DNA from: Bowmanella pacifica
Lineage (GTDB): Bacteria; Pseudomonadota; Gammaproteobacteria; Enterobacterales; Alteromonadaceae
DNA: 64,000 bases
Direction of reading: 5' to 3'
NCBI RefSeq assembly: GCF_014645355.1
Contig: NZ_BMLS01000004.1
Span: 124,001-188,000 of the forward strand
Notes under the pieces: generated by a model
The model's database searches: none
What the model was told of the DNA's origin: nothing
What the model saw: only the letters and a program-made list of their open reading frames with translations
Position numbers and translations under genes: made by a program
Shown: piece by piece, positions 36,875-45,202 of the stretch
How the letters are laid out: each line of letters opens with the position of its first letter
Position numbering within the stretch: position 1 is the stretch's first letter

Positions 36875-37477
36875 TCAGCGCAGGCGCCCGACCTTTTCGA
36901 GTAATTTAGACTGTCCGATTGCCTGTGGCGAGGTGAAGTGATTAGGATACAAAATATCCAGGTCCCGCCCCGCCTTGGTGTATATAGCAGAGACGTACTC
37001 GGAACAAAAATAAGCACTGGCGATGTCGTGGTCTTCCCAACCTCTGTGCTTATGCAGCTTCTTAAACACCAGCTTGAAGAAGAATGGCACCAACTGCCAG
37101 AAGTTGTATTTCTTACCCAACTGCAACAAGGCAAAATCGAGCATTTTCTTGCGCGCCGGTAAATCCAGTGTGTGCTCCGGCTTGAGCCGGAAGTAATCAA
37201 TATTACCGGGATAATGACAAAGGTTATCTGAAATAGGACTGGCCACCACACCAGGGCCTTTGGCTTCCAGTACCATCAATCGCTCCCCCCACCAGGCAAC
37301 AATGCCGGCATGGGAATAGTCTGACTTAGACGCCCACCGGATCAGACGGGAAAACGCACTGCTACCGCCAAATAGCAAGATATCACCGTCCTGCATTTGT
37401 GCACGTATGGCGGCATACTCCAGCTGATTATTGGCCAGGCACTGTGGCTGCTCAACCGGCATAGCAATCTGTGACAT
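36875..37477 (-). CDS. YiiX/YebB-like NlpC/P60 cysteine hydrolase
   Basis: A 200-residue permuted papain-fold protein of the YiiX/YebB-like family. The His of the catalytic pair is in SDYSHAGIVAWWG (about residue 55) and the nucleophilic Cys is in SAYFCSEYVSAIY (about residue 157). DGDILLFGGSSAFSRLIRW is the family N-terminal motif. No signal peptide is seen, so it is probably cytoplasmic. Family members are thought to cleave amide bonds of peptides or lipids; the real substrate is unknown. It is convergent with ubiX with only four bases between stops. Confidence 0.8.
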   Translation of the reverse strand: MSQIAMPVEQPQCLANNQLEYAAIRAQMQDGDILLFGGSSAFSRLIRWASKSDYSHAGIVAWWGERLMVLEAKGPGVVASPISDNLCHYPGNIDYFRLKPEHTLDLPARKKMLDFALLQLGKKYNFWQLVPFFFKLVFKKLHKHRGWEDHDIASAYFCSEYVSAIYTKAGRDLDILYPNHFTSPQAIGQSKLLEKVGRLR

Positions 37478-37531
37478 CTAACCTCTCCTTGTTTGAAAGA
37501 GCGATAGTCTACTTAGCTATGCCGCCAGCGG

Positions 37532-38002
37532 CTAGTGTGATATGAGCTCTTTAGGCAAAGACCAAACAGCCTGATAACGCTGGCCCTGCCAGTCTTCAAT
37601 CGTCAGCCAAATCTTATCACTGGGATTAAAACTGGCCTTAGCAATACCATGCACATGCTGGCCGTGACGACTCCCGTGCAAAATACCGGATTCTCCTTGT
37701 TGCAAAACGTCCATCGCCAGCGGTGCATGGCCAATGTTCAGATACGCCTGACGAACCTGCGCCACATCTCCTTTTGAAAACGTCAGCAGAAAGTCTTTCA
37801 CGTATTCATCATGGTGGGCGTAAGGCGGATTATGATCGAAGGGCATGGGTGCCACCACGAAAGGACCCAGTTGCTGGCTTTCCAAGGCGGGAGGAAATAC
37901 CGGATACATGCCCTGATACAAATACCAGAAAGGCAGTATCAGCAACAAACCGCTGAGTTTAAATTTGTTACGCTGCCAAAAGGTGTCTCTCACTCTTGCC
38001 AT
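37532..38002 (-). CDS. Unknown membrane-anchored protein paired with PepSY gene
   Basis: A 156-residue protein not recognised as a named family. From the ATG at 38000-38002 it starts MARVRDTFWQRNKFKLSG, then has one membrane segment (about residues 16-33) and a periplasmic part rich in histidine (DHNPPYAHHDEYVKDFLL, LHGSRHGQHVHGIAK). The DKIWLTIEDWQGQRYQAVWS end suggests a beta fold. The ATG shares a base with the TGA stop of the PepSY gene (TGATG), so it is translationally coupled. Histidine content and iron-related neighbours suggest metal handling, as inference. A longer frame to 38134 overlaps the PepSY gene and is rejected. Confidence 0.7.
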   Translation of the reverse strand: MARVRDTFWQRNKFKLSGLLLILPFWYLYQGMYPVFPPALESQQLGPFVVAPMPFDHNPPYAHHDEYVKDFLLTFSKGDVAQVRQAYLNIGHAPLAMDVLQQGESGILHGSRHGQHVHGIAKASFNPSDKIWLTIEDWQGQRYQAVWSLPKELISH

Positions 38003-39159
38003 CAGGCTGTCTCTCCCTGTTCGCCTATATCCACCGCTTGTTTTACTTTGGTGGCATGTTTGAAGGTGCGGCGTCCCCACATCATAAAGCCGGTAATGGA
38101 CATTCCCGTCAGCACTAGGCCAAACACAAACCAAATAGCTTTAGTCCATATACCGCCTATGGTGCCGTAATGCAGCGGGTCAGCAATGTAAGTGAGGGTT
38201 TGCAGCATGGTCATTTGTTCAGGTGAGCGACTGGAAGCTATCTCCCCCGTCCAGGGATTAATACTGGCTTGATAAGCATATTGGTCATAAAACACATGAT
38301 CTCCCCCACCGCTCAGTATGTACATGTCTCGGTTATGCTCAGGCAGATGTAAATAGGAGGGACTGAAGTCAGGGTACAATTGCTGAACCTTATCCAGCGC
38401 CTGTTGAAAGCTTACCGGCGGTATTGGTATTTCTGTCTGAGGTTGAGGCAATTGTGCCGCGCTGACCAGCGGCGGATGAGGCTCAATATCAATATCGGCA
38501 TGCCAGAATATAGCCTGAATCAAATACCACAGCCCCGTCAGGCTCATAACAAGCAAAAACCAGATAGACCAGACGCCAGCGAGGCGATGTAGATCGGCTA
38601 ATAAGGTGCGTTGCCCTTGTCCGGTCCTGACTTTAGGTTGGGTAAAAGCACGCCAAAAGTGTTTATACACCACCAGCCCGGTAACTAACGAGCCCAGCAT
38701 CAACACCGCCATGCCGCTGACCAGGTAGTAGCCAATACTGTAAGAGCCATGCCAGGGGAACATCAGCCAACCGTGCAGTGCCCGCATAAAGCCAATAAAG
38801 GTAATGCCCTGCTCAACGGATTGGATCTCACCGCTGTATTGGTTAACGTAGGCAATGGCCTGAGGTTTATCGTGATCGGTAAAAACAACCGCATTTACCA
38901 AATAAGGCTCAAACACCATCACTGTTCCCACGTCAGCTGTTGGGTGAGCCTGTTGAACCTTTTCCACTAAAAGTGATGCGGACATGGCCGGTAAGTTGTC
39001 AGGATTATTGGCCCGGGCAGCAGCATTGGTCAGCCATGTCAGTTCGTGGCTAAATACGGCGATAGTGCCGGTCAGGCAAACAAAACAAAACAGCAGCCAC
39101 ACAGGCAAAGACAGCCAGCCATGTAAAACAAACCAGAAGCGGTTGCTAAGCTTCAACAT
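38002..39159 (-). CDS. PepSY-associated transmembrane protein
   Basis: Polytopic inner-membrane protein of the PepSY_TM family, often linked with siderophore uptake and proposed to act as a ferric-siderophore reductase. The start at 39157-39159 (MLKLSNRFWFVLHGWLSLPVW) gives 385 residues and the family-typical beginning; ATG at 39189 or 39303 would add atypical residues. Helices are near residues 8-32, 140-165, 190-210 and 335-360. PepSY-like periplasmic segments (VEKVQQAHPTADVGTVMVF, LDKVQQLYPDFSPSYLHLP) lie between them. It is divergent from the TonB receptor, with a Fur-like site in between. Confidence 0.85.
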   Translation of the reverse strand: MLKLSNRFWFVLHGWLSLPVWLLFCFVCLTGTIAVFSHELTWLTNAAARANNPDNLPAMSASLLVEKVQQAHPTADVGTVMVFEPYLVNAVVFTDHDKPQAIAYVNQYSGEIQSVEQGITFIGFMRALHGWLMFPWHGSYSIGYYLVSGMAVLMLGSLVTGLVVYKHFWRAFTQPKVRTGQGQRTLLADLHRLAGVWSIWFLLVMSLTGLWYLIQAIFWHADIDIEPHPPLVSAAQLPQPQTEIPIPPVSFQQALDKVQQLYPDFSPSYLHLPEHNRDMYILSGGGDHVFYDQYAYQASINPWTGEIASSRSPEQMTMLQTLTYIADPLHYGTIGGIWTKAIWFVFGLVLTGMSITGFMMWGRRTFKHATKVKQAVDIGEQGETA

Positions 39160-39203
39160 TCCATATTCTCGGGATTCAGTAATACCCATACAATAAAATA
39201 AAC

Positions 39204-39222
39204 AAGAATCACTATCAATAAC
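39204..39222. promoter_or_regulatory. Fur-box-like site in the PepSY/TonB-receptor divergent region
   Basis: The minus-strand 19-mer GTTATTGATAGTGATTCTT matches the classical Fur consensus at 13 of 19 positions by my count. A second partial match (AGTAATTATC) lies at 39234-39243. Divergent iron-uptake genes on both sides support iron regulation. Confidence 0.6.
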
Positions 39223-39281
39223 ATTCAAATAACAGTAATTATCAAATAGAATGTGTTCGCTTTTCATAATCGGGACAACAC

Positions 39282-41432
39282 ATGAAACTGAACACACTCT
39301 CAACCGCTGTGCTATTGGCTATGCTTCCTATCTCTTTGTATGCGGCTGGAGAGCCTCAGGCGAGTCAAGAACAAGAGGTCGAAACCATCACCGTAAAAAG
39401 TAAACGCGGTTTGATCTCTTATGTGAGCGCAACGGGGGCGAAATCAGATACCCCTATTATTGAAACACCGCTGTCTGTCTCGGTATTAACGCCCGAGCGC
39501 CTGGAAGATTTGGGCGCCTTCACCATCCAAGATGCCATAGGCTATGTTGCCGGACTTTACAACGGCCCGTACGGCGTTGATACCCGCGGGGACTGGGCGC
39601 AAATTCGTGCAACAGCACCCGTGCAGTATGTTGATGGCTTACGTTCGCTATTCGGCCACTACAATAACGTCAGGCTAAATCCCTTTTCGCTCAGCCAAAT
39701 TGAAATTTTAAAGGGCCCTTCTTCGGTACTCTATGGTCAAGGCTCCACCGGGGGCATCATCAACCTGGTCAGCAAGCGTCCTCAAGCCGAGACAAAAGGT
39801 GAACTCTGGGCACAAATGGGGAATTACAACCGCAAACAAGCCGCCTTGGACTTCACCGGTGCCCTGACCGATGATGAGCAGTTATCAGGCAGAATTGTCG
39901 GCCTTTGGCGTGACAGCGAAACCCAAACAGATTATGTGGATGATAACAGCCGCATCTTCGCCCCCTCTATCAGCTGGCAGGCAACCGATAACACCAAGCT
40001 AACCTTGCTCGGAAACTGGCAAAAAAACGAATCGGGCTCCAGCACCCAATTTTTCCCCCATCAGGGTACCTTGCTGGACAATGAATTTGGCCAGATCCCT
40101 AGTCACCGCTTTGTATCAGAGCCAGGGTTTGACCGTTATGACACTGAACAGCAGTCAGTTACCGCCATTATTGAACATGACTTGAATCAAGACTGGCGGT
40201 TGCGTCTGGCCTCCAGATACAGTGACAGTCACGCTGATTACCGCACAATGTATGCCTGGCCACCGGTATTTCAGGACGATAACCGCACCGTCATTCGTTC
40301 CATCTCCATGTCGGACAACAGTGCTATTTCGGTGACCAGCGATATGCAACTACACGGCTGGTTCTATACCGGCAATATTGAGCATCAGGTTGTTATGGGG
40401 CTAGATTATCAACACGCCAAAACCGATGCAGACCGATTGTACATTGCCGGAGGCGGCGGGCCACTGGACCTTTATGCGCCGGAATACGGCAAGGTAACAG
40501 ACCTTCCTGGTACGGATCAGCTGATTGACAGCCCCTACAGCAAAAACTATCAGTTGGGTTTGTATGTGCAGGACAATATGAAGATCGAGGATAAGTGGCT
40601 GATATCCGCCGCTCTGCGCCGGGACAAAGCCATTACCTCACCACAGTCAGGTGACTCCGACAACCAATACGCGACCACCGGCCGATTGGGGTTGATGTAC
40701 CTATTTGATAACGGTGTATCCCCTTATGTCAGCTATAGCGAGTCCTTCTCACCGCTGCTGGGCGATGACGCCTATGGCCAGGGGTTTGTGCCACTGCAAG
40801 GTACTCAGTGGGAAGCGGGGCTTAAATACCAACCGTCAGGCACAGAGCATCTGCTGACCGCGTCGGTGTATGAAATCACCGAACAAAACCGCACCACCTC
40901 ACTGACAGAACAACAACGCAATGATCCCAACATCATTGATCCCAACGGACAAGTTCAGCAGGGAGAGGTGAAAGTTAAAGGTCTGGAACTAGAAGCACAG
41001 TTGGCTTGGGATGAACTGGATATTTATGCCAGCTATGCGTACACCAATGCTGAGGTATCCAAAAGCCACAGAGTAGGTGAGCTAGGGGCCACCTTGTCAG
41101 CAACACCCGATCATCAGGCATCCTTATGGGCCACATGGCGTCCCGCGCAGTGGCAAGGATTTAAACTCGGCGCAGGGGTTCGTTTTGTAGGTAATACCTC
41201 CGATGGCAGTGCCTATGTGGAACAAAACGGCGTGGTGCTTAACGATCCCTTGCTAACCCCAAGTTACACCTTGTTTGATGCCATGATTGGTTATGATTTT
41301 GAACAATACAGCCTTAGCCTTAACGCCAACAACCTGAGCGATAAAACAGTGTTAACTTCCTGCCTGTCCAGAGGGGACTGTTTTTATGGCGCGCAGCGCA
41401 GTATTACCGCCAATTTGAAGTACCGTTTCTGA
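39282..41432 (+). CDS. TonB-dependent siderophore receptor (FhuA/FpvA type)
   Basis: Outer-membrane receptor for an iron-siderophore complex, 716 residues. The signal peptide is MKLNTLSTAVLLAMLPISLYA. A TonB-box-like VETITVKSK follows, then the plug domain (ETPLSVSVLTPERLEDLGA, DAIGYVAGLYN, VRLNPFSLSQIEILKGPSSV, LYGQGSTGGIINLVSKRP). A 22-strand barrel ends in the aromatic ITANLKYRF. The plug resembles hydroxamate/ferrioxamine-type receptors, but the ligand cannot be assigned. One cysteine pair near the C-terminus (SCLSRGDCF) probably forms an extracellular disulfide. Confidence 0.95.
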   Translation: MKLNTLSTAVLLAMLPISLYAAGEPQASQEQEVETITVKSKRGLISYVSATGAKSDTPIIETPLSVSVLTPERLEDLGAFTIQDAIGYVAGLYNGPYGVDTRGDWAQIRATAPVQYVDGLRSLFGHYNNVRLNPFSLSQIEILKGPSSVLYGQGSTGGIINLVSKRPQAETKGELWAQMGNYNRKQAALDFTGALTDDEQLSGRIVGLWRDSETQTDYVDDNSRIFAPSISWQATDNTKLTLLGNWQKNESGSSTQFFPHQGTLLDNEFGQIPSHRFVSEPGFDRYDTEQQSVTAIIEHDLNQDWRLRLASRYSDSHADYRTMYAWPPVFQDDNRTVIRSISMSDNSAISVTSDMQLHGWFYTGNIEHQVVMGLDYQHAKTDADRLYIAGGGGPLDLYAPEYGKVTDLPGTDQLIDSPYSKNYQLGLYVQDNMKIEDKWLISAALRRDKAITSPQSGDSDNQYATTGRLGLMYLFDNGVSPYVSYSESFSPLLGDDAYGQGFVPLQGTQWEAGLKYQPSGTEHLLTASVYEITEQNRTTSLTEQQRNDPNIIDPNGQVQQGEVKVKGLELEAQLAWDELDIYASYAYTNAEVSKSHRVGELGATLSATPDHQASLWATWRPAQWQGFKLGAGVRFVGNTSDGSAYVEQNGVVLNDPLLTPSYTLFDAMIGYDFEQYSLSLNANNLSDKTVLTSCLSRGDCFYGAQRSITANLKYRF

Positions 41433-41447
41433 TTGCAACTTGACTCA

Positions 41448-41472
41448 GGCGGGGGGGCGGCTGCTCCCCCGC
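41448..41472 (+). terminator. GC-rich hairpin after the TonB receptor gene
   Basis: A GCGGGGG run pairs with CCCCCGC across a short GC-rich loop about 15 bp after the stop. There is no T-run, so it may be a weak terminator or a 3-prime stabilising hairpin. The rest of 41433-41696 shows nothing I can name. Confidence 0.4.
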
Positions 41473-41696
41473 AGTGCCTAATCGCTCCGTCCTCAGTTTG
41501 TTCTTCACACGCATAAACACCGCCTCTCTTAACACCCGACATTCCGGTGCCCAATGACCCAGCAACTTGTCCTTTTTAAAGCCTGGGGCAACACTGTCTA
41601 ATGCTCAGTCAATTGCGCCATTTATCAGCCTTTTGTCATTGGTATTGATGCATTTCGCTGGTAGATTGTGGTTTCTAAGTTATATGGGTAAAAACC

Positions 41697-42590
41697 ATGA
41701 GTATTTACAATCTGGGTTCCATCAATTGGGATCACTGTTACCGGGTATCACATTTCGTTCGTCCCGGTGAAACCCTGATGTCCAGTTCTTACCAATTACA
41801 TTTGGGTGGCAAAGGGGCCAACCAATCCGTGGCCGCCGCTAAAGCCGGTGCGTCCATTGTGCATATAGGCAGTGTAGCCCAGGGCGATAACGCGCCCCAA
41901 AAACTGCAAAGTCTGGGCGTGACGATCACTGGCATTCGTGAACATGCAGATGAAGCCACAGGTCACGCGCTGATTCAGATTGATGATCAAGGTGAAAACG
42001 CCATTATTTTGCATGCAGGGGCAAATCGCGCCCAGAACATGCAATGGGTGGCAGAACAGTTGTGCGAGGCAGGCTCACAAGACTGGTTGCTGATGCAAAA
42101 CGAAACTAACCTCATTGTTGAAAGCGCTGAGTTAGCCAAGTCAAAAGGCATGCAAGTTGCTTTTAACCCGGCGCCCATGGACAGAGAGTTAACCCTCAGG
42201 TTGTTGGATAAGCTCGACCTGCTTATCGTTAACCAAATAGAGGCGCAAGACCTAACCGGCACCGACGATTTGGACGCAGCAATTGCACAAATGCAACATA
42301 TGGCACCGAATCTGGCCTTGTTGATCACCTTAGGATCAGCCGGAGCATGCCATTGTCAGGGTTCGCAGCGTCACCAAGTTAAGGCATTTAAGGTTGACGC
42401 AGTAGACACTACCGCTGCGGGCGATACTTTTATTGGCTACTTCCTGGCCAATATCAGCGCCGGACAGCCAGTTTCCGAAGCATTACGCCAAGCCAGTGCC
42501 GCCGCCGCCATTGCAGTAACCAGAGCCGGGGCAATTCCTTCTATACCAGTGCAGCGGGAGGTTGCAGACTTCCTGGCGACACAGTCCTGA
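41697..42590 (+). CDS. rbsK: Ribokinase (PfkB family)
   Basis: Sugar kinase of 297 residues that probably phosphorylates ribose to ribose 5-phosphate. The PfkB signatures are present: substrate-binding LHLGGKGANQSVAAAKAGA (about residues 36-54) and the C-terminal DAVDTTAAGDTFIGYFLA, whose final Asp is the catalytic base. NPAPMDRELTLRLLDKLDLL and VNQIEAQDLTG fit ribokinase. The next gene downstream is a nucleoside hydrolase that would release ribose, giving a coherent two-step salvage pathway. Other PfkB sugar kinases cannot be fully excluded. Confidence 0.82.
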   Translation: MSIYNLGSINWDHCYRVSHFVRPGETLMSSSYQLHLGGKGANQSVAAAKAGASIVHIGSVAQGDNAPQKLQSLGVTITGIREHADEATGHALIQIDDQGENAIILHAGANRAQNMQWVAEQLCEAGSQDWLLMQNETNLIVESAELAKSKGMQVAFNPAPMDRELTLRLLDKLDLLIVNQIEAQDLTGTDDLDAAIAQMQHMAPNLALLITLGSAGACHCQGSQRHQVKAFKVDAVDTTAAGDTFIGYFLANISAGQPVSEALRQASAAAAIAVTRAGAIPSIPVQREVADFLATQS

Positions 42591-42633
42591 AACTGCCGCT
42601 TTGCACCCTACTGAACAAATTTAAGGAAATTCC

Positions 42634-43578
42634 ATGAGCAGAAAGATAATCATAGATACCGATCCGGGTGTGGATGACGCCCTCGCTATTATTATGGCCG
42701 CCAATTCCCCCGAGCTGGAGGTGCTGGGCCTGACTACCGTATTCGGTAACGTGTCCGTTGAACAAGCCACCACCAACGCTTTAATCCTGAGTGACTTCGC
42801 CTCATACGACATTCCGGTTTACAAAGGCGAAGCTGTGCCAATGACACGCACGCCCGCACCTTATGCCGATTTTGTGCATGGCGATGACGGCTTTGGCAAT
42901 ATCAACTGGCCGGTATCCAACAAGCAAGCCCAAAACCAGTCCGCGGTAGATTTCATTATTGAGCAGGTGCGTAAGCACCCAGGTGAGATCACTTTGGTAC
43001 CCTTAGGTCCGCTTACCAATATTGCCCGGGTTCTGGAAAAAGCGCCTGATATAGCCGGGTTGGTCAAAGAAGTGGTGTTAATGGGCGGCGCCGCTCGCCA
43101 CTGTGGTAACGTGTCTCCGGTGGCGGAAGCCAATATCATGGGCGACCCCCATGCGGCAGATAAAGTCTTTACCGCTGATTGGCCGGTGGTGATGATTGGC
43201 CTGGATGTCACCAGTCAGGTACTGCTTAAGCAGGATGATATGCAGAAGATCGCCGATAAAAATCCACAACAAGGTGAGTTCTTGCGCCAAGCCTGCGACT
43301 TTTATATCGATTTTTATCAGCAAACCTTGGGTATTGCTGGCTGCATGGTGCATGACCCATCAACCATCGCCTACCTGCTTGACCCCACGCTTTTTGAAAT
43401 CGAAGAAGGCCGGATACGAGTTGTGACAGAAGGTTTAGCGGTTGGGCAGACAACCCTGGCCCCAGGCCACAGGCATTTCCCCTATCCTGGCTGGGAAAAC
43501 CTGCCACAGCAAAAAGTTTGTATGAAGGTGCGCTCACAGGCGCTACTGGATTTAGTCACCAGCAGACTCAGCGCCTGA
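42634..43578 (+). CDS. Inosine/uridine-preferring nucleoside hydrolase (RihB/RihC-like)
   Basis: Enzyme of 314 residues that splits nucleosides into base and ribose. The Ca2+-binding N-terminal motif IDTDPGVDDALAIIMAANS is intact, with PLGPLTNIARVLEKAP and EVVLMGGAARHCGNVSPVAE in the middle. MVHDPSTIAYLLDP near residue 240 carries the His/Asp of the active site. AAGGAAAT precedes the ATG. It lies 43 bp after the ribokinase gene and ends at a strong terminator, so the two form a nucleoside-ribose salvage operon. Purine versus pyrimidine preference is not clear. Confidence 0.93.
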   Translation: MSRKIIIDTDPGVDDALAIIMAANSPELEVLGLTTVFGNVSVEQATTNALILSDFASYDIPVYKGEAVPMTRTPAPYADFVHGDDGFGNINWPVSNKQAQNQSAVDFIIEQVRKHPGEITLVPLGPLTNIARVLEKAPDIAGLVKEVVLMGGAARHCGNVSPVAEANIMGDPHAADKVFTADWPVVMIGLDVTSQVLLKQDDMQKIADKNPQQGEFLRQACDFYIDFYQQTLGIAGCMVHDPSTIAYLLDPTLFEIEEGRIRVVTEGLAVGQTTLAPGHRHFPYPGWENLPQQKVCMKVRSQALLDLVTSRLSA

Positions 43579-43587
43579 TCCTATTAA

Positions 43588-43617
43588 AGTAGCGGCAGCA
43601 CCCGTGCCGCTACTTTT
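43588..43617 (+). terminator. Terminator after the nucleoside hydrolase gene
   Basis: GTAGCGGCA / TGCCGCTAC 9-bp stem (43589-43613) followed by TTTTCTC. The 43618-43880 stretch beyond it holds only the leader of the next gene. Confidence 0.85.
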
Positions 43618-43880
43618 CTCGCATTATTATCTCTAAGCTTTATCACCCTTATCTGTGCAAGACAGATACGCAGTCCAGTGGCTCCCCCAGCTCAATACAG
43701 AGCAACTATCCGACTAGCCTGACCACTTAAGCAGAGCGGTTATACAAGTTAGCCGTCGCTGGTCAGCGTAGTTCAATGTGCAAGATTGCTGGCATTTTAA
43801 CCAAATGGCGAGACCAGCGGCATTGACCGGGTACATTGAGTAACTCTAAAGTGATGAGCACAATCAACAGGAGAATAATA

Positions 43881-45164
43881 ATGAAAACCGCCTTATCCGC
43901 CATTGCGCTGCTGTGCATCAGCAGTTTTGCCGCCGCCGACCAGGTCAGTAAGCAGGCTAGCAACATAGAACCCCAGGTCATTGAGTGGCGCCGCCATTTC
44001 CATCAGCATCCGGAATTGTCGAACCGGGAGTTTGAAACAGCCAAATATATTGAGAAATATTTGCGCAGTTTAGGTCTTGAGGTGCAAACAGGCGTCGCCC
44101 ACACAGGTGTTGTCGCCATGCTGGATTCTGGCAAACCCGGGCCGGTTGTTGCCTTGCGTGCGGATATGGATGGCCTGCCGGTAAAAGAACAGAATGATTT
44201 ACCCTTTCGTTCAAAAGCAACCAGTGAATACAACGGCAACCCGGTTTCGGTCATGCATGCCTGTGGTCATGACACGCACATGGCGATGCTAATGGGTGCG
44301 GCTAAAATACTCACCGACATGAAGTCGCAGTTATCCGGCAAGGTAAAATTTGTTTTCCAACCCGCGGAAGAAGGCGCACCAGTGGGTGAAAAAGGCGGTG
44401 CCGAGCTGATGGTGGCTGAGGGAGTGATGAAAGACGTCGATGTAGTATTCGGCCTGCACATCAGTTCCAATACCAATGTAGGCACCGTTGAGTATCGCCA
44501 CGGCGGCATTATGGCTGCAGTTGATCCCTACAAGATTGTGATCAAAGGTAAGCAAGCCCATGGCGCCTACCCTTGGTTAAGTGTCGATCCGGTCGTGACA
44601 GCCGCCCAGGTTGTTATGGGTCTGCAGACCATAGTCAGTCGTGAGCTGCCCTTAATCGATGAAGCAGCCGTGATTACTGTTGGTGCTATTCATGGCGGTA
44701 ACCGCAGCAATATTATTCCCAATGAAGTCGAGCTGCTTGGCACCATACGTACCCTGGATCAGGGCATGCGTGAGACCCTGCATGCCGCCGTGCATCGGAA
44801 AGCCACGCATATAGCCCAAAGCATGCGGGCTGAAGCCGAGGTAAGTTTACCCTATGGCGACAGCTACCCCATTACCTATAACGATCCGGCACTTATGGAT
44901 AAAATGCTGCCTACTTTGCATCGTACAGCTGGTGAAGGAAAGGTCACGGAAGTGAAGGCCGTAACCGGCGCGGAAGATTTTTCATTCTTCCAAAAAGAAG
45001 TGCCTGGGCTGTATCTGTTTGTTGGCGGAAAGCCGTTAGATTTGCCAGAAGAACAAGCACCTGCTCACCACACGCCGGAGTTCAAAATTGATGAGTCTGG
45101 TATGAAGCTGGGGGTTGAGCTGCTGGCAAACCTCACCCTGGATTACATGCAAAAAACTAAATAG
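43881..45164 (+). CDS. Exported M20-family amidohydrolase (HipO/IAA-amidohydrolase type)
   Basis: Metallo-amidohydrolase of 427 residues with a signal peptide (MKTALSAIALLCISSFAAA), so probably periplasmic. The start at 43881 has AGGAG seven bases upstream; the in-frame ATG at 43836 would disrupt the signal. M20D motifs are present: WRRHFHQHPELSNREFETA, the metal-binding MHACGHDTHMAMLMGAAKI, VFQPAEEGAPVGEKGGAEL, and AVTGAEDFSFFQKEVPGLY. Substrates in this family are N-acyl amino acids or hippurate-like amides; the exact one is unknown. It stands alone before a convergent terminator. Confidence 0.9.
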   Translation: MKTALSAIALLCISSFAAADQVSKQASNIEPQVIEWRRHFHQHPELSNREFETAKYIEKYLRSLGLEVQTGVAHTGVVAMLDSGKPGPVVALRADMDGLPVKEQNDLPFRSKATSEYNGNPVSVMHACGHDTHMAMLMGAAKILTDMKSQLSGKVKFVFQPAEEGAPVGEKGGAELMVAEGVMKDVDVVFGLHISSNTNVGTVEYRHGGIMAAVDPYKIVIKGKQAHGAYPWLSVDPVVTAAQVVMGLQTIVSRELPLIDEAAVITVGAIHGGNRSNIIPNEVELLGTIRTLDQGMRETLHAAVHRKATHIAQSMRAEAEVSLPYGDSYPITYNDPALMDKMLPTLHRTAGEGKVTEVKAVTGAEDFSFFQKEVPGLYLFVGGKPLDLPEEQAPAHHTPEFKIDESGMKLGVELLANLTLDYMQKTK

Positions 45165-45174
45165 TGCAAAAAAT

Positions 45175-45202
45175 AATAAAGCCGACATATGTCGGCTTTA
45201 TT
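45175..45202. terminator. Perfect palindromic terminator shared by convergent genes
   Basis: The 28-bp exact palindrome AATAAAGCCGAC-AT-AT-GTCGGCTTTATT lies between the M20 gene and gppA and overlaps the gppA stop codon. T-rich ends on both strands fit bidirectional termination. Confidence 0.85.

Noticed and set aside
41567-41770. 67-codon frame before and into rbsK
   Set aside because: Non-ATG start, hydrophobic chance sequence, overlaps the ribokinase start in another frame.
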